Source of the DNA: Pseudomonadota bacterium
GTDB lineage: Bacteria > Pseudomonadota > Alphaproteobacteria > Sphingomonadales > Sphingomonadaceae
Direction of reading: 5' to 3'
Length of the DNA: 64,000 nt
Assembly (NCBI GenBank): GCA_021849075.1
Contig: JAJZTH010000017.1
Coordinates: 1 to 64,000, forward strand
Shown here: one piece after another, positions 37,109 through 45,782 of the stretch
How the letters are laid out: every line of letters begins with the position of its first letter
Numbering within the stretch: the stretch's first letter is position 1
Notes under the pieces: generated by a model
Databases searched by the model: none
What the model saw: only the letters and a program-made list of their open reading frames with translations
Told to the model about the DNA's origin: nothing
Position numbers and translations under genes: made by a program

Positions 37109-37128
37109 CGATTCCGGCTCGGCCTCCA
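37109..37128 (+). repeat. attR: imperfect copy of the tRNA-Cys 3' end
   Basis: CGATTCCGGCTCGGCCTCCA equals the tRNA end except for one missing G. It is followed by TTTTTCTCC, a plausible original tRNA terminator now separated from the tRNA by the island. Confidence 0.75.
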
Positions 37129-37154
37129 TTTTTCTCCAGATGCCGATGCCGCGT

Positions 37155-37370
37155 TCAGCCCTGTCCGGGCGGACGCCCCCGACGGCGCGCTTCGGGCGCG
37201 GCCAGCGCCACGCCGCGCCGCTTCAACCCTTCGCGCAACAGCATTTCGACCTGCGCATTGACGCTGCGAAACTCGGCCGCGGCGCATCGCTCCAGCGCAT
37301 CATACAGGCTCTGGTCGATGCGCAGCGGGAATGCCTTGCGCGCAGGGGGAGGAGTATCGTCGCCGTTCAC
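37155..37370 (-). CDS. Arc/HicB-like ribbon-helix-helix protein
   Basis: A 71-residue protein with AFPLRIDQSLYDALERCAAA then EFRSVNAQVEMLLREGLKRRG, a ribbon-helix-helix DNA-binding fold of the Arc type. The tail RRRGRPPG is basic. The start is GTG 37370, eight bases after the SPFH stop, so the two are one operon. It could repress that operon through the AT-rich palindrome at 38279-38300. It is outside the island, 27 bp beyond attR. Confidence 0.85.
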   Translation of the reverse strand: MNGDDTPPPARKAFPLRIDQSLYDALERCAAAEFRSVNAQVEMLLREGLKRRGVALAAPEARRRGRPPGQG

Positions 37371-37378
37371 GCCCGATC

Positions 37379-38263
37379 CTATTGGTAGAGCGTGCCCGCA
37401 TTGACGACCGGCTGCGTGTCTCGCTCACCGCACAGCACGACCATCAGATTGCTGACCATGGCAGCGCGGCGTTCGTCATCCAGTTCCACCACATTCTTCG
37501 CCGACAGCTGGTCCAGCGCCAGTTCGACCATCGTCACCGCCCCCTCCACCAGCCGCGTGCGCGCCGCGATGACCGCTTCGGCCTGTTGCCGGCGCAGCAT
37601 CGCCTGGGCGATTTCCGGCGCATAGGCCAGATGCGTCAGGCGGCATTCGTCGATCGACACGCCGGCGATCGCCACCCGATCCTGCAACTCCGCCTGCAAT
37701 TCGTCGGCCACATGCGCGCCATCGCCGCGCAGCGTCTTTTCCTCATGTTCGAAATCATCATAGGGGTAGCGCGACCCGATCACGCGCACCGCGCTTTCGA
37801 TCTGGATTTCGACGAACGCCTTATAATCGTCGACATCGAACAGCGCCTGGGCCGTGTCGGTCACGCGCCACACGACATTGGACGCGATCTCCACCGGATT
37901 GCCGCGCTTGTCGTTGATCTTCAGCTTTTCCGAGGTGACATTGTGGACCCGCACGCTGATTTTTTGCCGGGTGAGCCAGGGCAGCACCCAGCGCAAACCG
38001 CTCCGCCGGTCCGTCCCCTTATAATCGCCGAACAGCAGGATCGCCGCCGCCTGATTAGGCTGGATCAGATAGAAGCCCGCCAGCACGAAGACGAATGCGG
38101 CGACACAGGCCATGAGCAGCAACGCCCCCATGCCAGCCCCGCCGACCGCCATCAGGCTGAGCGCGAACAGGCCGCCGCCGACGCACCCCAGCAGAACCAG
38201 CAACATCACATAGCCGCTCGCCGTGGCGATCGACCTTTCTCGCGTTGCCTGCAACAGGGCCAT
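37379..38263 (-). CDS. SPFH (band 7) domain membrane protein
   Basis: A 294-residue protein with two N-terminal transmembrane helices (about 15-65) and an SPFH domain (about 65-230: [21 protein letters not shown], then [33 protein letters not shown]). Band-7 proteins form membrane scaffolds and often control proteases or membrane order. The gene is followed by an Arc-like regulator in the same operon. No NfeD or FtsH-complex gene is adjacent. Confidence 0.9.
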   Translation of the reverse strand: MALLQATRERSIATASGYVMLLVLLGCVGGGLFALSLMAVGGAGMGALLLMACVAAFVFVLAGFYLIQPNQAAAILLFGDYKGTDRRSGLRWVLPWLTRQKISVRVHNVTSEKLKINDKRGNPVEIASNVVWRVTDTAQALFDVDDYKAFVEIQIESAVRVIGSRYPYDDFEHEEKTLRGDGAHVADELQAELQDRVAIAGVSIDECRLTHLAYAPEIAQAMLRRQQAEAVIAARTRLVEGAVTMVELALDQLSAKNVVELDDERRAAMVSNLMVVLCGERDTQPVVNAGTLYQ

Positions 38264-38278
38264 GACGATTCCTTTCCG

Positions 38279-38300
38279 ATAATTATGATATCATATTTAT
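38279..38300. promoter_or_regulatory. AT-rich palindrome upstream of the SPFH-RHH operon
   Basis: ATAATTATGATATCATATTTAT is an imperfect 22-base palindrome with a perfect ATGATATCAT core, very AT-rich in GC-rich DNA. It begins 16 bases upstream of the SPFH start codon and lies in the gap shared with the GST gene. It is a good candidate operator for the Arc-like protein. Confidence 0.55.
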
Positions 38301-38381
38301 ATCGATTTGACGGAGGTGGATCAAGGGCCGCTCAATGCAAGCATCTCGACTTGTCGCCCCTATGCCGTCTAAGACAGGCCC

Positions 38382-39056
38382 ATGATGAAGCTGTTCATTG
38401 GCAACAAAGCCTATTCGAGCTGGTCGCTGCGCGGCTGGCTGGCGTGCAAGCTGTCGGGCCTGCCCTTCGAGGAGGTCGTGGTCCCCCTCTATGACGAGGC
38501 ATGGGAGAAACGGCGCGAAGGCGACGAGTTCGCGCCCTCCTCCGGCAAGGTGCCGATCCTGTGGGATGGCGACGACATCGTCGTGTGGGACAGCCTGGCC
38601 ATCGTCGAATATCTCAATGAAAAGGCCGGCGGCGACAAATTCTGGCCGACCGATCCCGCCGCGCGCGCCATGGCCCGGTCGATGGCGGCGGAAATGCATT
38701 CGAGCTTTGCCGCGCTGCGCCGCGAGCACAGCATGAACATCCGCCAGATTTATGCCCCCGTCCCCCCGTCGCAGGCGGTGGCGCAGGATATTGCCCGCAT
38801 GATGCAGCTGTGGGCGCAGGCCCGCGCCCGCCATGGCGGCGAAGGCGATTTCCTGTTCGGCGCATTTGGCGCGGTGGACGTGATGTTCGCGCCGGTCGTC
38901 ACCCGCTTCATCACCTATCAGCTGCCCGTCGCCCGCTTTGCCGAAGCCTATATGCGCGCCATCATCGCCCATCCCTGGATGCAGGAATGGATCGGCGGCG
39001 CACAGGCCGAAGACTGGGTGATCGACCGGTTCGAAGGGCCGCCACAGGCGGTATAA
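38382..39056 (+). CDS. Glutathione S-transferase family protein
   Basis: A 224-residue GST. The N-terminal thioredoxin-like domain has KLFIGNKAYSSWSLRGWLACK (the SSWS segment supplies the catalytic Ser region), GKVPILWDGD (cis-Pro loop) and VVWDSLAIVEYLNE (glutathione gamma-Glu contact). The C-terminal helical domain follows. It conjugates or reduces electrophiles with glutathione in the cytosol; the substrate is unknown. It is followed six bases later by a small membrane protein gene, a likely operon. Confidence 0.9.
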   Translation: MMKLFIGNKAYSSWSLRGWLACKLSGLPFEEVVVPLYDEAWEKRREGDEFAPSSGKVPILWDGDDIVVWDSLAIVEYLNEKAGGDKFWPTDPAARAMARSMAAEMHSSFAALRREHSMNIRQIYAPVPPSQAVAQDIARMMQLWAQARARHGGEGDFLFGAFGAVDVMFAPVVTRFITYQLPVARFAEAYMRAIIAHPWMQEWIGGAQAEDWVIDRFEGPPQAV

Positions 39057-39061
39057 GGCGC

Positions 39062-39715
39062 ATGTCCGACACGCCCGAAGACCCAAAGCCGGAAACCCCC
39101 AAGGAAGCACGCGCCGCCGAAGCGGCCGCCATCCGCCGTCGCTGGATCACGCTGGGCGAAGGCGTGGCGGTGCTGGCGGTGTCGATTTCCGCCATCACCC
39201 TTTATCTCAACTGGTCGGACAAGCGGGACGAACGCGCCGACAAGGCTGCGGAAAGCCGCAAGGCGTCCAGCCGCGCGGGCGCGCTGGTGCTGAACGCGCA
39301 GGCGGTGAAGGACGACCGGATCACGCTCAGGCCCGCCGATCCCGACCAGATCGTCCAGAGCCAGACCATCCTTTTCCCCCGCACGCTGGGTATTGATCCG
39401 GTCGAAACCACCGGCGATCCGCGGATTGAGGCGGGCTGGTTCGCCGATGCGCTGAAGAAGGCGCGGGCGAAGGCGAAGCTGCCCGACGACAGCGTGGGCG
39501 ACGAACGATTGCCGGTCGCCATCACCACCCGCTTCGTGGTGGGTGGCGACACGCATGACAATATCGCCCTCTATGATATCGGCTATGGCATAGCGGGCCG
39601 CTGGATCGCCGGACACAGCCTGTCGCTGCGGGGCCTTTCCCGCGTGGAAAAGCTCAGCGCCGACGGCGCCCAGGCCCGGATCGACGCCCGCTGGGCGCGG
39701 CTGACCAGCAAATAG
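39062..39715 (+). CDS. Single-pass membrane protein of unknown function
   Basis: A 217-residue protein with a charged N-terminus (SDTPEDPKPETPKEAR), one transmembrane helix (about 33-50, GEGVAVLAVSISAITLYL) and a soluble C-terminal domain of about 165 residues with DRITLRPADPDQIVQSQTI and LPVAITTRFVVGGDT. I do not recognise a family. The ATG is at 39062; the longer ORF in the track is the GST shadow. It probably shares a transcript with the GST gene. Confidence 0.75.
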   Translation: MSDTPEDPKPETPKEARAAEAAAIRRRWITLGEGVAVLAVSISAITLYLNWSDKRDERADKAAESRKASSRAGALVLNAQAVKDDRITLRPADPDQIVQSQTILFPRTLGIDPVETTGDPRIEAGWFADALKKARAKAKLPDDSVGDERLPVAITTRFVVGGDTHDNIALYDIGYGIAGRWIAGHSLSLRGLSRVEKLSADGAQARIDARWARLTSK

Positions 39716-39824
39716 GCCCAAGCCCTGCTTGCCCCCCTGAAACCCGAAACCCGCTTGTCATGTCCGCCCCGACCGGCTGGAAGGCAGGACACAGGGTTGG
39801 GACAATAAGGAAAAGACAATCGCG

Positions 39825-40673
39825 ATGAGCCTGATGGCATCGATCGACCTGTTTCATGCGGTCGCCGGCTTGCTGGTCGGCCTGCTCGTGGGCGTGACGG
39901 GGGTTGGCGGCGGATCGCTGATGACGCCGCTGCTGGTGCTGATGTTCGGCGTCAGCGCCAAGACGGCGGTGGGCACCGACCTGTTGTTCGCCGCCCTTAC
40001 AAAAATCGTCGGATCGGCCGTCCATGGCCGGCGCGACACCATTGAATGGCCGATCGTGCGGCGGATGGCGATGGGCAGCGTTCCCGCCGCCATCGCGACC
40101 CTGCTGGTGCTGGGCTGGATCGGCGATCTGGGCAAATCGACCGAACATGTGATCCTGTTGTCGCTGGCGACACTGCTGGCGGTCACGGCGGTCGCCGTCA
40201 TCGGCCGCAAATGGCTGTTTCGCCATCGCAGCGACCTGGGGTCCACCCATTCCCGCGGCGCGACCCTTTATGGCACGATGGCGCTGGGCGCGCTGATCGG
40301 CGCAGCCGTCTCCCTTTCGTCCGTGGGCGCGGGGGCGATCGGCGTGACGGTGCTGCTAATCCTCTATCCCCGGCTGCCGGTCGCGCGCATCGTGGGATCG
40401 GACATCGCCCATGCCGTGCCGCTGGCGCTGATCGCGGGGACCGGCCACTGGCTGATGGGGGACGTCAACGGCGTGCTGCTGATGAACCTGCTGATCGGGT
40501 CGATCCCCGGCGTGATCGTGGGCAGTTACCTGTCCTCCCACGCGCCGGATAAGGTGCTGCAACCCCTGCTCGCCACCGTGCTGGCCGTCAGTTCGTGGCA
40601 GTTGTTTCTGAAAGCGCGCGCCACCGATCCGGTCAAGGTCGAAGCGCCCGCAACTGGACAGGCGCACAGCTGA
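39825..40673 (+). CDS. TauE/SafE-family sulfite/sulfonate exporter
   Basis: A 282-residue protein with about eight transmembrane helices and the family start FHAVAGLLVGLLVGVTGVGGGSLMTPLLVL. Internal repeats include GVGAGAIG-like ALIGAAVSLSSVGAGAIGV. TauE/SafE proteins export sulfite or sulfonate-derived products. AAGGAAAAG upstream supports the start. A bidirectional terminator separates it from the convergent ndk gene. Confidence 0.9.
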   Translation: MSLMASIDLFHAVAGLLVGLLVGVTGVGGGSLMTPLLVLMFGVSAKTAVGTDLLFAALTKIVGSAVHGRRDTIEWPIVRRMAMGSVPAAIATLLVLGWIGDLGKSTEHVILLSLATLLAVTAVAVIGRKWLFRHRSDLGSTHSRGATLYGTMALGALIGAAVSLSSVGAGAIGVTVLLILYPRLPVARIVGSDIAHAVPLALIAGTGHWLMGDVNGVLLMNLLIGSIPGVIVGSYLSSHAPDKVLQPLLATVLAVSSWQLFLKARATDPVKVEAPATGQAHS

Positions 40674-40680
40674 CCCAAAG

Positions 40681-40717
40681 AAAAAGCCCGGCCGCTCCAT
40701 CGGAGCGCCGGGCCTTT
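40681..40717. terminator. Bidirectional terminator between tauE and ndk
   Basis: GCCCGGCCGCTCC (40686-40698) pairs with GGAGCGCCGGGC (40702-40713) with one bulge. An A-tract on one side and CTTT on the other serve both convergent genes. Confidence 0.8.
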
Positions 40718-40743
40718 CGCCATCCTTGCGGATGATCAGCTTT

Positions 40744-41166
40744 TTAGCCGACGATTTCTTCGGGCTTGAAGAAATAGGCGATTTCGATCGCGGCATTTTC
40801 TTCGCTGTCCGAACCATGGACCGAATTGGCTTCGATCGATTCGGCCAGTTCCTTGCGGATGGTGCCGGCGTCGGCATTGGCGGGGTTGGTGGCGCCCATG
40901 ATGTCGCGGTTGCGCTTCACGGCGTCTTCACCTTCCAGAACCTGGACGACGACCGGACCGGAAATCATGAAGGCGACCAGATCGGCGAAGAAAGGGCGTT
41001 CCTTGTGAACGGCATAGAAGCCTTCGGCCTGCTCGCGGCTCATGCGGATGCGCTTGGAAGCGACGATGCGCAGACCGGCTTCTTCCAGCATCTTGGCGAC
41101 CGCGCCGGTCAGGTTGCGACGGGTCGCGTCGGGCTTGATGATCGAGAAAGTGCGGGTGACGGCCAT
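40744..41166 (-). CDS. ndk: Nucleoside diphosphate kinase
   Basis: A 140-residue NDK with [16 protein letters not shown], ALxxR-type contacts and the phospho-His site NSVHGSDS, followed by EIAYFF. It transfers the gamma phosphate of ATP to other NDPs through a phosphohistidine. ATG 41166 is the normal family start; the track's extra three residues are not needed. It lies downstream of holC on the minus strand. Confidence 0.97.
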   Translation of the reverse strand: MAVTRTFSIIKPDATRRNLTGAVAKMLEEAGLRIVASKRIRMSREQAEGFYAVHKERPFFADLVAFMISGPVVVQVLEGEDAVKRNRDIMGATNPANADAGTIRKELAESIEANSVHGSDSEENAAIEIAYFFKPEEIVG

Positions 41167-41258
41167 GGCCCTCAATACTCCAGATGGTGGGGAAACAAAG
41201 TTGCGCGGCCTTTAGACGCGACCGCTTCCCACCGCAAGAGGCTTAACCGTGGCCCGGC

Positions 41259-41705
41259 TCAGGCCATTTGCACCCATTTGCGGCCATCCTGCCGGAAGTA
41301 ACGGGCGACAATGCCATCCCGCTTCGAAAGGTCGCGCCAGCTTGCCCGCGCGCCCTCGATCGTTTCGTCGTTGAAAAAGAAGAAAGCGCGCTCGAAACCG
41401 ATCGCCTCTTCCGGCCACAGCCCGTCGGCCAATGCGATATGGCGCGCGCCGTTCGCCGCGTCGCAGGTCGCGCCAAGCAGGATCGGCTGGTGCGCCGCGC
41501 CATCCTCATTCGCCCGGCCATGGGCCAGGAAACTGTCGGGCGGCCCGGCCCACAGGCCATCGGAAATGCGCGCAAGCTGATCCTCCTCCTGCGCCACCAC
41601 CAGCAGCCGCGCACCCAGGCCCAGGATGCGCCCGGCAATAGCGGGCAGCACCTGTTCCACGGGATCGCGGCTCAACTGGTAGAAATCGACCTGCATAGGC
41701 TCCAT
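41259..41705 (-). CDS. holC: DNA polymerase III subunit chi
   Basis: A 148-residue protein starting MQVDFYQLSRDPVEQVLPAI, the HolC/chi family. WRDLSKRDGIVARYF lies near the C-terminus and resembles the SSB-contact side. Chi links the clamp loader to SSB. Either ATG 41705 or ATG 41696 may be the start. It follows pepA; pepA-holC is a conserved neighbour pair. A dispersed repeat lies between the two. Confidence 0.9.
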   Translation of the reverse strand: MEPMQVDFYQLSRDPVEQVLPAIAGRILGLGARLLVVAQEEDQLARISDGLWAGPPDSFLAHGRANEDGAAHQPILLGATCDAANGARHIALADGLWPEEAIGFERAFFFFNDETIEGARASWRDLSKRDGIVARYFRQDGRKWVQMA

Positions 41706-41713
41706 CCAAAACC

Positions 41714-41789
41714 CGTTCGCCCTGAGCTTGTCGAAGGGCCGTTCTTCTCAAAGAGGAGAACAAGGCTTCGACAGGCTCAGCCCGAACGG
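41714..41789. repeat. Dispersed palindromic repeat, copy B
   Basis: CGTTCGCCCTGAGCTTGTCGA with AGGGC forms the left arm, and GCTTCGACAGGCTCAGCCCGAACGG the right arm, its near-complement. It lies between the pepA stop and the holC start. Confidence 0.88.
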
Positions 41790-41802
41790 ACGAGAGTTTT
41801 GT

Positions 41803-43248
41803 TTAAGCCTCGAACTTCGCCGCCACCAGCCGGTCGATCAGGCGCACGCCATAGCCGGTCGCGCCCTTGTCCCATGTCGCGCCGGGCTTGTCGGCCCACA
41901 CCATGCCAGCAATGTCGAGATGCGCCCATTTCACGCCGTCGTCGATGAAGCGCTTGAGGAACTGCGCCGCGGTGATCGATCCGGCATAGCGCGCGCCCAT
42001 ATTCTTCATGTCGGCGATCGGGCTGTCGATCAGCTTGTCATAGGCAGGCAGCAGCGGGAAGCGCCACAGCGGATCGCCCGCCGTCTGCCCCGCCGCGATC
42101 AGATCATTGGCCAGGCCGTCGTCATTGGCGAACAGGCCGGCATATTCATGCCCCAGCGCCACGATCATCGCGCCGGTCAGCGTGGCCAGGTCGATCACGA
42201 CCTCGGGTTGATAGGTGCGCTGCGCCCAGGTCAGCGCGTCGCACAGCACCAGCCGGCCTTCGGCGTCGGTGTTGATGACCTCGATCGTCTGGCCCGACAT
42301 GGACGTGACGACGTCGCCGGGGCGCTGCGCATTGCCGTCGGGCATATTTTCAACCAGGCCGCAAATACCCACGACATGCGCCTTCGCCTTGCGCCCGGCC
42401 AGCGCCTTCATCGCGCCCGCGACCGCGCCCGCGCCGCCCATGTCCCATTTCATGTCTTCCATGCCCGCGCCAGGCTTCAGGGAAATGCCGCCCGTGTCGA
42501 AGGTCACGCCCTTGCCGACGAAGACGACCGGCTTTTCGGTCGCGCCATCAGTGCCGTCCCACTCCATCGCCAGCAGCCGCGCTTCGCGCACCGATCCCTG
42601 CGCCACGCCCAGCAGCGATCCCATGCCCAGCTTCTCCATCGCCGCCTTGTCCAGCACGGTGATCTTGACGCCAAGGTCGGCGAGATGCTGGCACCGCTCC
42701 ACGAAGCTTTCGGGATAAAGGATATTCGCCGGCTCCGACACCAGTTCGCGGGTAAAGGCGACGCCCGCCGCAATCGCCGACAGCTTTTCCCAGGCGGCTT
42801 CCGCGCCGGTCGCGACCAGCGTTACCAACTTGAGCGTCGGCTTGGCCTTCTCCGCTTGTCGCGTGCGATAGGTGTCGATGCGCCAGCTGCGCAGCAGCGC
42901 GCCGAACGCCAGCTGGGCCGCCTGCTCGCCGGTGGCACCGCCGACAAATTCGACCGCGGCGTGGCTCGCGCCGCTCAGGTTCAGCTTCGCGGTCAGCGCC
43001 GCGCCGGCCCTTTCATAATCCTGCTCGCCGCCAGCGCCCACGCCCAGCAGCAGCACGCGGACCGTCTTGCCGCCTTCCTCGACGAAGCTTTCGAAGCTCG
43101 ATCCGGTTTCACCCATAAAGCGCGATGCAGCCGCGCCCGCCGCCAGCACCGGCGCTGCGGCCAGCGGCAGCGCATCGAATCCACCCTTGGGCACGATGAA
43201 GGCCAAAGTGTCGGCGTCGGGACGGGTCGGGCTGAACTGGATATCCAT
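41803..43248 (-). CDS. pepA: Leucyl aminopeptidase
   Basis: A 481-residue M17 aminopeptidase. The catalytic domain carries VGKGVTFDTGGISLKPG (Lys/Asp metal ligands), MKWDMGGAGAV and the signature NTDAEGRLVL (Asp/Glu metal ligands plus Arg). The N-terminal domain is typical of PepA. It cleaves N-terminal residues from peptides in the cytosol using two Mn/Zn ions. The start is MDIQFSPTRP at 43248; the track ORF to 43548 reads into the divergent lptD upstream region. Confidence 0.95.
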   Translation of the reverse strand: MDIQFSPTRPDADTLAFIVPKGGFDALPLAAAPVLAAGAAASRFMGETGSSFESFVEEGGKTVRVLLLGVGAGGEQDYERAGAALTAKLNLSGASHAAVEFVGGATGEQAAQLAFGALLRSWRIDTYRTRQAEKAKPTLKLVTLVATGAEAAWEKLSAIAAGVAFTRELVSEPANILYPESFVERCQHLADLGVKITVLDKAAMEKLGMGSLLGVAQGSVREARLLAMEWDGTDGATEKPVVFVGKGVTFDTGGISLKPGAGMEDMKWDMGGAGAVAGAMKALAGRKAKAHVVGICGLVENMPDGNAQRPGDVVTSMSGQTIEVINTDAEGRLVLCDALTWAQRTYQPEVVIDLATLTGAMIVALGHEYAGLFANDDGLANDLIAAGQTAGDPLWRFPLLPAYDKLIDSPIADMKNMGARYAGSITAAQFLKRFIDDGVKWAHLDIAGMVWADKPGATWDKGATGYGVRLIDRLVAAKFEA

Positions 43249-43424
43249 CTGGGCTTTTTTCCTCTTGGGCCTTGGGCGGCGAAAACCGCTCTGTTGATTG
43301 CCAGATAGTGCGGCTTTCCCCGTCTGGCAAAGCCGTTCGACCGATTTTGCCACCTGTCCTGTATCGCGGACGATTGCGAACCGGCCATCGGTGCGATAGG
43401 CGGGAAGGCCAGAAGTGCCCGTCC

Positions 43425-45695
43425 ATGAGGCCCCAACGCTTGCCAAACACCCTGTTCCCCCTTTCCTTCCGCGCCGCATTGCTGGGCGGCGTCGCGCTCG
43501 CGGCTGCTCCGGCTGCGCTGGCGCAGCAGCTGAACGAGCCGCAAACACCGATCAGCGCGCCCGACGCGCCGGTGCCCGACGGCGAAGATCAGATCGGCTT
43601 CGCCGCCGACAGCCTGCAATATGACAGCAACGCCGAAGTCGTGACCGCAAACGGCAATGTCCAGTTGCTGCGCGACGGCAACCGCCTTCGCGCCGACAAG
43701 GTCGTGTGGAACCGCAACAGCGGCAAGGTGGAGGCGCAGGGCAATGTCTCCGTCACCGATCCCGAAGGCAATATCGCCTATGGCGACCGCTTCGACGTCA
43801 CCGATACGCTGAAGGACGGCGCGGTCGACAATATGCTGCTGGTGCTCCAGTCGGGCGGACGGCTCGCTTCGGCGAAGGGCGAACGGGTCAGCGGCATCTA
43901 TACGCTGCACCACGCCGCCTATACCGGCTGTACCGTGGAGGGCAGCGACGGCTGCCCCAAGGAACCGACCTGGCAGATCAACGCCGTCCGCGTCATCTAT
44001 GATCCCGTGCGCCAGCGCGTCAGTTACAAGGACGCCACGATCGAGCTGTTCGGCCTGCCGCTAATCCCGCTGCCCGGCCTGTCCCACCCGGTCGGCGATG
44101 GCGGCAGCAGCGGGTTGCTGGTGCCCAATTTGCGCTATGACCGCAATAACGGCATGGAAGTCGCGCTGCCCTATTATTTCAAGCTGGCGCCCAATCGCGA
44201 CCTGACCGTCACGCCGCATGTCTACAGCGACACGCTGCCGATGCTGGAAAGCACCTATCGCCATCTGTGGGATCGGGGCGCCTATCAGCTCACCGGCTAT
44301 ATCACCCATGGTCGGCGCGTGGGCATTGGTGACGCCGCGAGCACCACGCCCGCCGACGCGCAAAAGGATCTGCGCGGTTATTTCGACGCCAGCGGCGCGA
44401 TGCAGCTGTCGCCCGAATGGAGCCTGGACGGATCGCTGCGCCTCGCCACCGACCGCACCTTCCTGCGCCGCTACGACATCAGCCGCGAAGATCGGCTGCG
44501 GTCGACCATCGGTGCGCAGCGGATTGGCGAGAACAGCTATTTCTCGATTCGCGGCTGGGCGGTCCAGACGCTGCGTCAGGGCGATTCGCAGGGGCAGACC
44601 CCCATCGCCCTGCCGGTCATCGATTATCGTCTGCGGATGAAAGACCCGCTGCTGGGCGGCGTGCTGCAATTGCAGGCGAACAGCCTGGCCATCACCCGCA
44701 CCAGCGGACAGGATACGCAGCGCGCCTTCGCCGCCGCCGAATGGAATCTGCGCACGCTGACCGGTCTGGGACAAGAAGTCACCTTCACCGGCTATCTGCG
44801 TGGCGACGTCTATCACAGCAGCGACAATATCCTGACGTCGGTCAGCAGCTATGCCGGCAGCCCCGGCTGGCAGGCGCGCGGCATCGCCGCCGCTGCGGTC
44901 GACATGCGCTGGCCCTTCGTTGGCGAAGCTTTTGGCGGCGTCCAGCGGATCGCCCCGCGCGTGCAGATCGTGGCCGCGCCGCATCTGGCCAATTTGTCGC
45001 TGCCCAATGAGGACGCCCGCGCCGTCGACCTGGAGGATAGCAACCTCTTCGCGCTCAACCGCTTTGCCGGCTATGACCGGTTCGAGGACAGTTCGCGCGT
45101 GGTCTATGGCCTGGAATATAGCCTCGACCTGCCGAACTTCTCCCTCCAGAGCAATGTCGGCCAAAGCTATCGGCTAACCGATCGCACCAGTATCCTGCCC
45201 GATGGCACCGGCCTGTCCGACCGCATGTCCGACATCGTCGGCCGCACGACGATCCGTTACAAGGACTTCATCGCCTTCACCCACCGCTTCCGGCTGGACA
45301 AGGATAGTCTGGCGGTTCGCCGGAACGAGATCGACGCCACCGTCGGCAGCAAGAAAACCTACGCCATGGTCGGCTATCTGCGGCTGAACCGCGACGCCGT
45401 ATCGGGACTGGAGGATTTGCAGGACCGTGAGGAATTGCGGCTGGGCGGCCGGGTGCAGTTCGCCCGTTTCTGGTCTATATTCGGATCGACCGTCATCGAT
45501 CTGACCGATGCGGCCGAAGATCCGGTCAGCGTGTCAGACGGTTATCAGCCGGTTCGCCATCGCCTGGGCATCGCCTATGAAGATGATTGCCTGACGCTGG
45601 GCTTCACCTGGCGGCGCGACTATCAGACCAATGGCGACGCGCGGAAGGGCAATGGCTTCGCGCTACGGCTAGCTTTCCGCAATATTGGCATATAA
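43425..45695 (+). CDS. lptD: LPS-assembly protein LptD
   Basis: A 756-residue outer-membrane protein with a signal peptide (about 1-35, ending AALA-QQ), an OstA/LptA-like N-terminal domain (IGFAADSLQYDSNAEVVTAN and GNVQLLRDGNRLRADKVVW) and a large beta-barrel whose last strands end ALRLAFRNIGI. It inserts lipopolysaccharide, or glycolipid in sphingomonads that lack LPS, into the outer leaflet together with LptE. ATG 43425 is the start. Only two Cys pairs are evident, near TGCTVEGSDGC and at DDCLTL. surA, pdxA and rsmA follow. Confidence 0.94.
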   Translation: MRPQRLPNTLFPLSFRAALLGGVALAAAPAALAQQLNEPQTPISAPDAPVPDGEDQIGFAADSLQYDSNAEVVTANGNVQLLRDGNRLRADKVVWNRNSGKVEAQGNVSVTDPEGNIAYGDRFDVTDTLKDGAVDNMLLVLQSGGRLASAKGERVSGIYTLHHAAYTGCTVEGSDGCPKEPTWQINAVRVIYDPVRQRVSYKDATIELFGLPLIPLPGLSHPVGDGGSSGLLVPNLRYDRNNGMEVALPYYFKLAPNRDLTVTPHVYSDTLPMLESTYRHLWDRGAYQLTGYITHGRRVGIGDAASTTPADAQKDLRGYFDASGAMQLSPEWSLDGSLRLATDRTFLRRYDISREDRLRSTIGAQRIGENSYFSIRGWAVQTLRQGDSQGQTPIALPVIDYRLRMKDPLLGGVLQLQANSLAITRTSGQDTQRAFAAAEWNLRTLTGLGQEVTFTGYLRGDVYHSSDNILTSVSSYAGSPGWQARGIAAAAVDMRWPFVGEAFGGVQRIAPRVQIVAAPHLANLSLPNEDARAVDLEDSNLFALNRFAGYDRFEDSSRVVYGLEYSLDLPNFSLQSNVGQSYRLTDRTSILPDGTGLSDRMSDIVGRTTIRYKDFIAFTHRFRLDKDSLAVRRNEIDATVGSKKTYAMVGYLRLNRDAVSGLEDLQDREELRLGGRVQFARFWSIFGSTVIDLTDAAEDPVSVSDGYQPVRHRLGIAYEDDCLTLGFTWRRDYQTNGDARKGNGFALRLAFRNIGI

Positions 45696-45782
45696 GGATC
45701 ACGCTTCCCGCGTCCCTGTCAGGGCTGGTTAAGGCGGCCCGACGCATATTGCGCCGGACCGTATTGGAGATTTTTGCCGACG

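Larger units (their letters stand above)
33147..37128. mobile_element. Small genomic island integrated at tRNA-Cys
   Basis: The segment runs from tRNA-Cys to an imperfect copy of its 3' end. It holds a P4-type integrase next to the tRNA, a coupled membrane protein, a truncated sigma factor, an ArdC antirestriction protein and a sigma remnant. TGGGGGC-type repeats lie near both ends. The foreign part is about 3.9 kb (33221-37128). There is no replication or conjugation gene, so it is probably a decayed or satellite integrative element. The T-rich stretch TTTTTCTCC right after the attR copy looks like the displaced native tRNA terminator. Confidence 0.85.

Noticed and set aside
37155-37370. RHH gene as part of the island or as a HicAB antitoxin
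   Set aside because: It lies beyond attR and follows the SPFH gene by eight bases; no HicA-like toxin ORF is adjacent, so it is treated as a core regulator.
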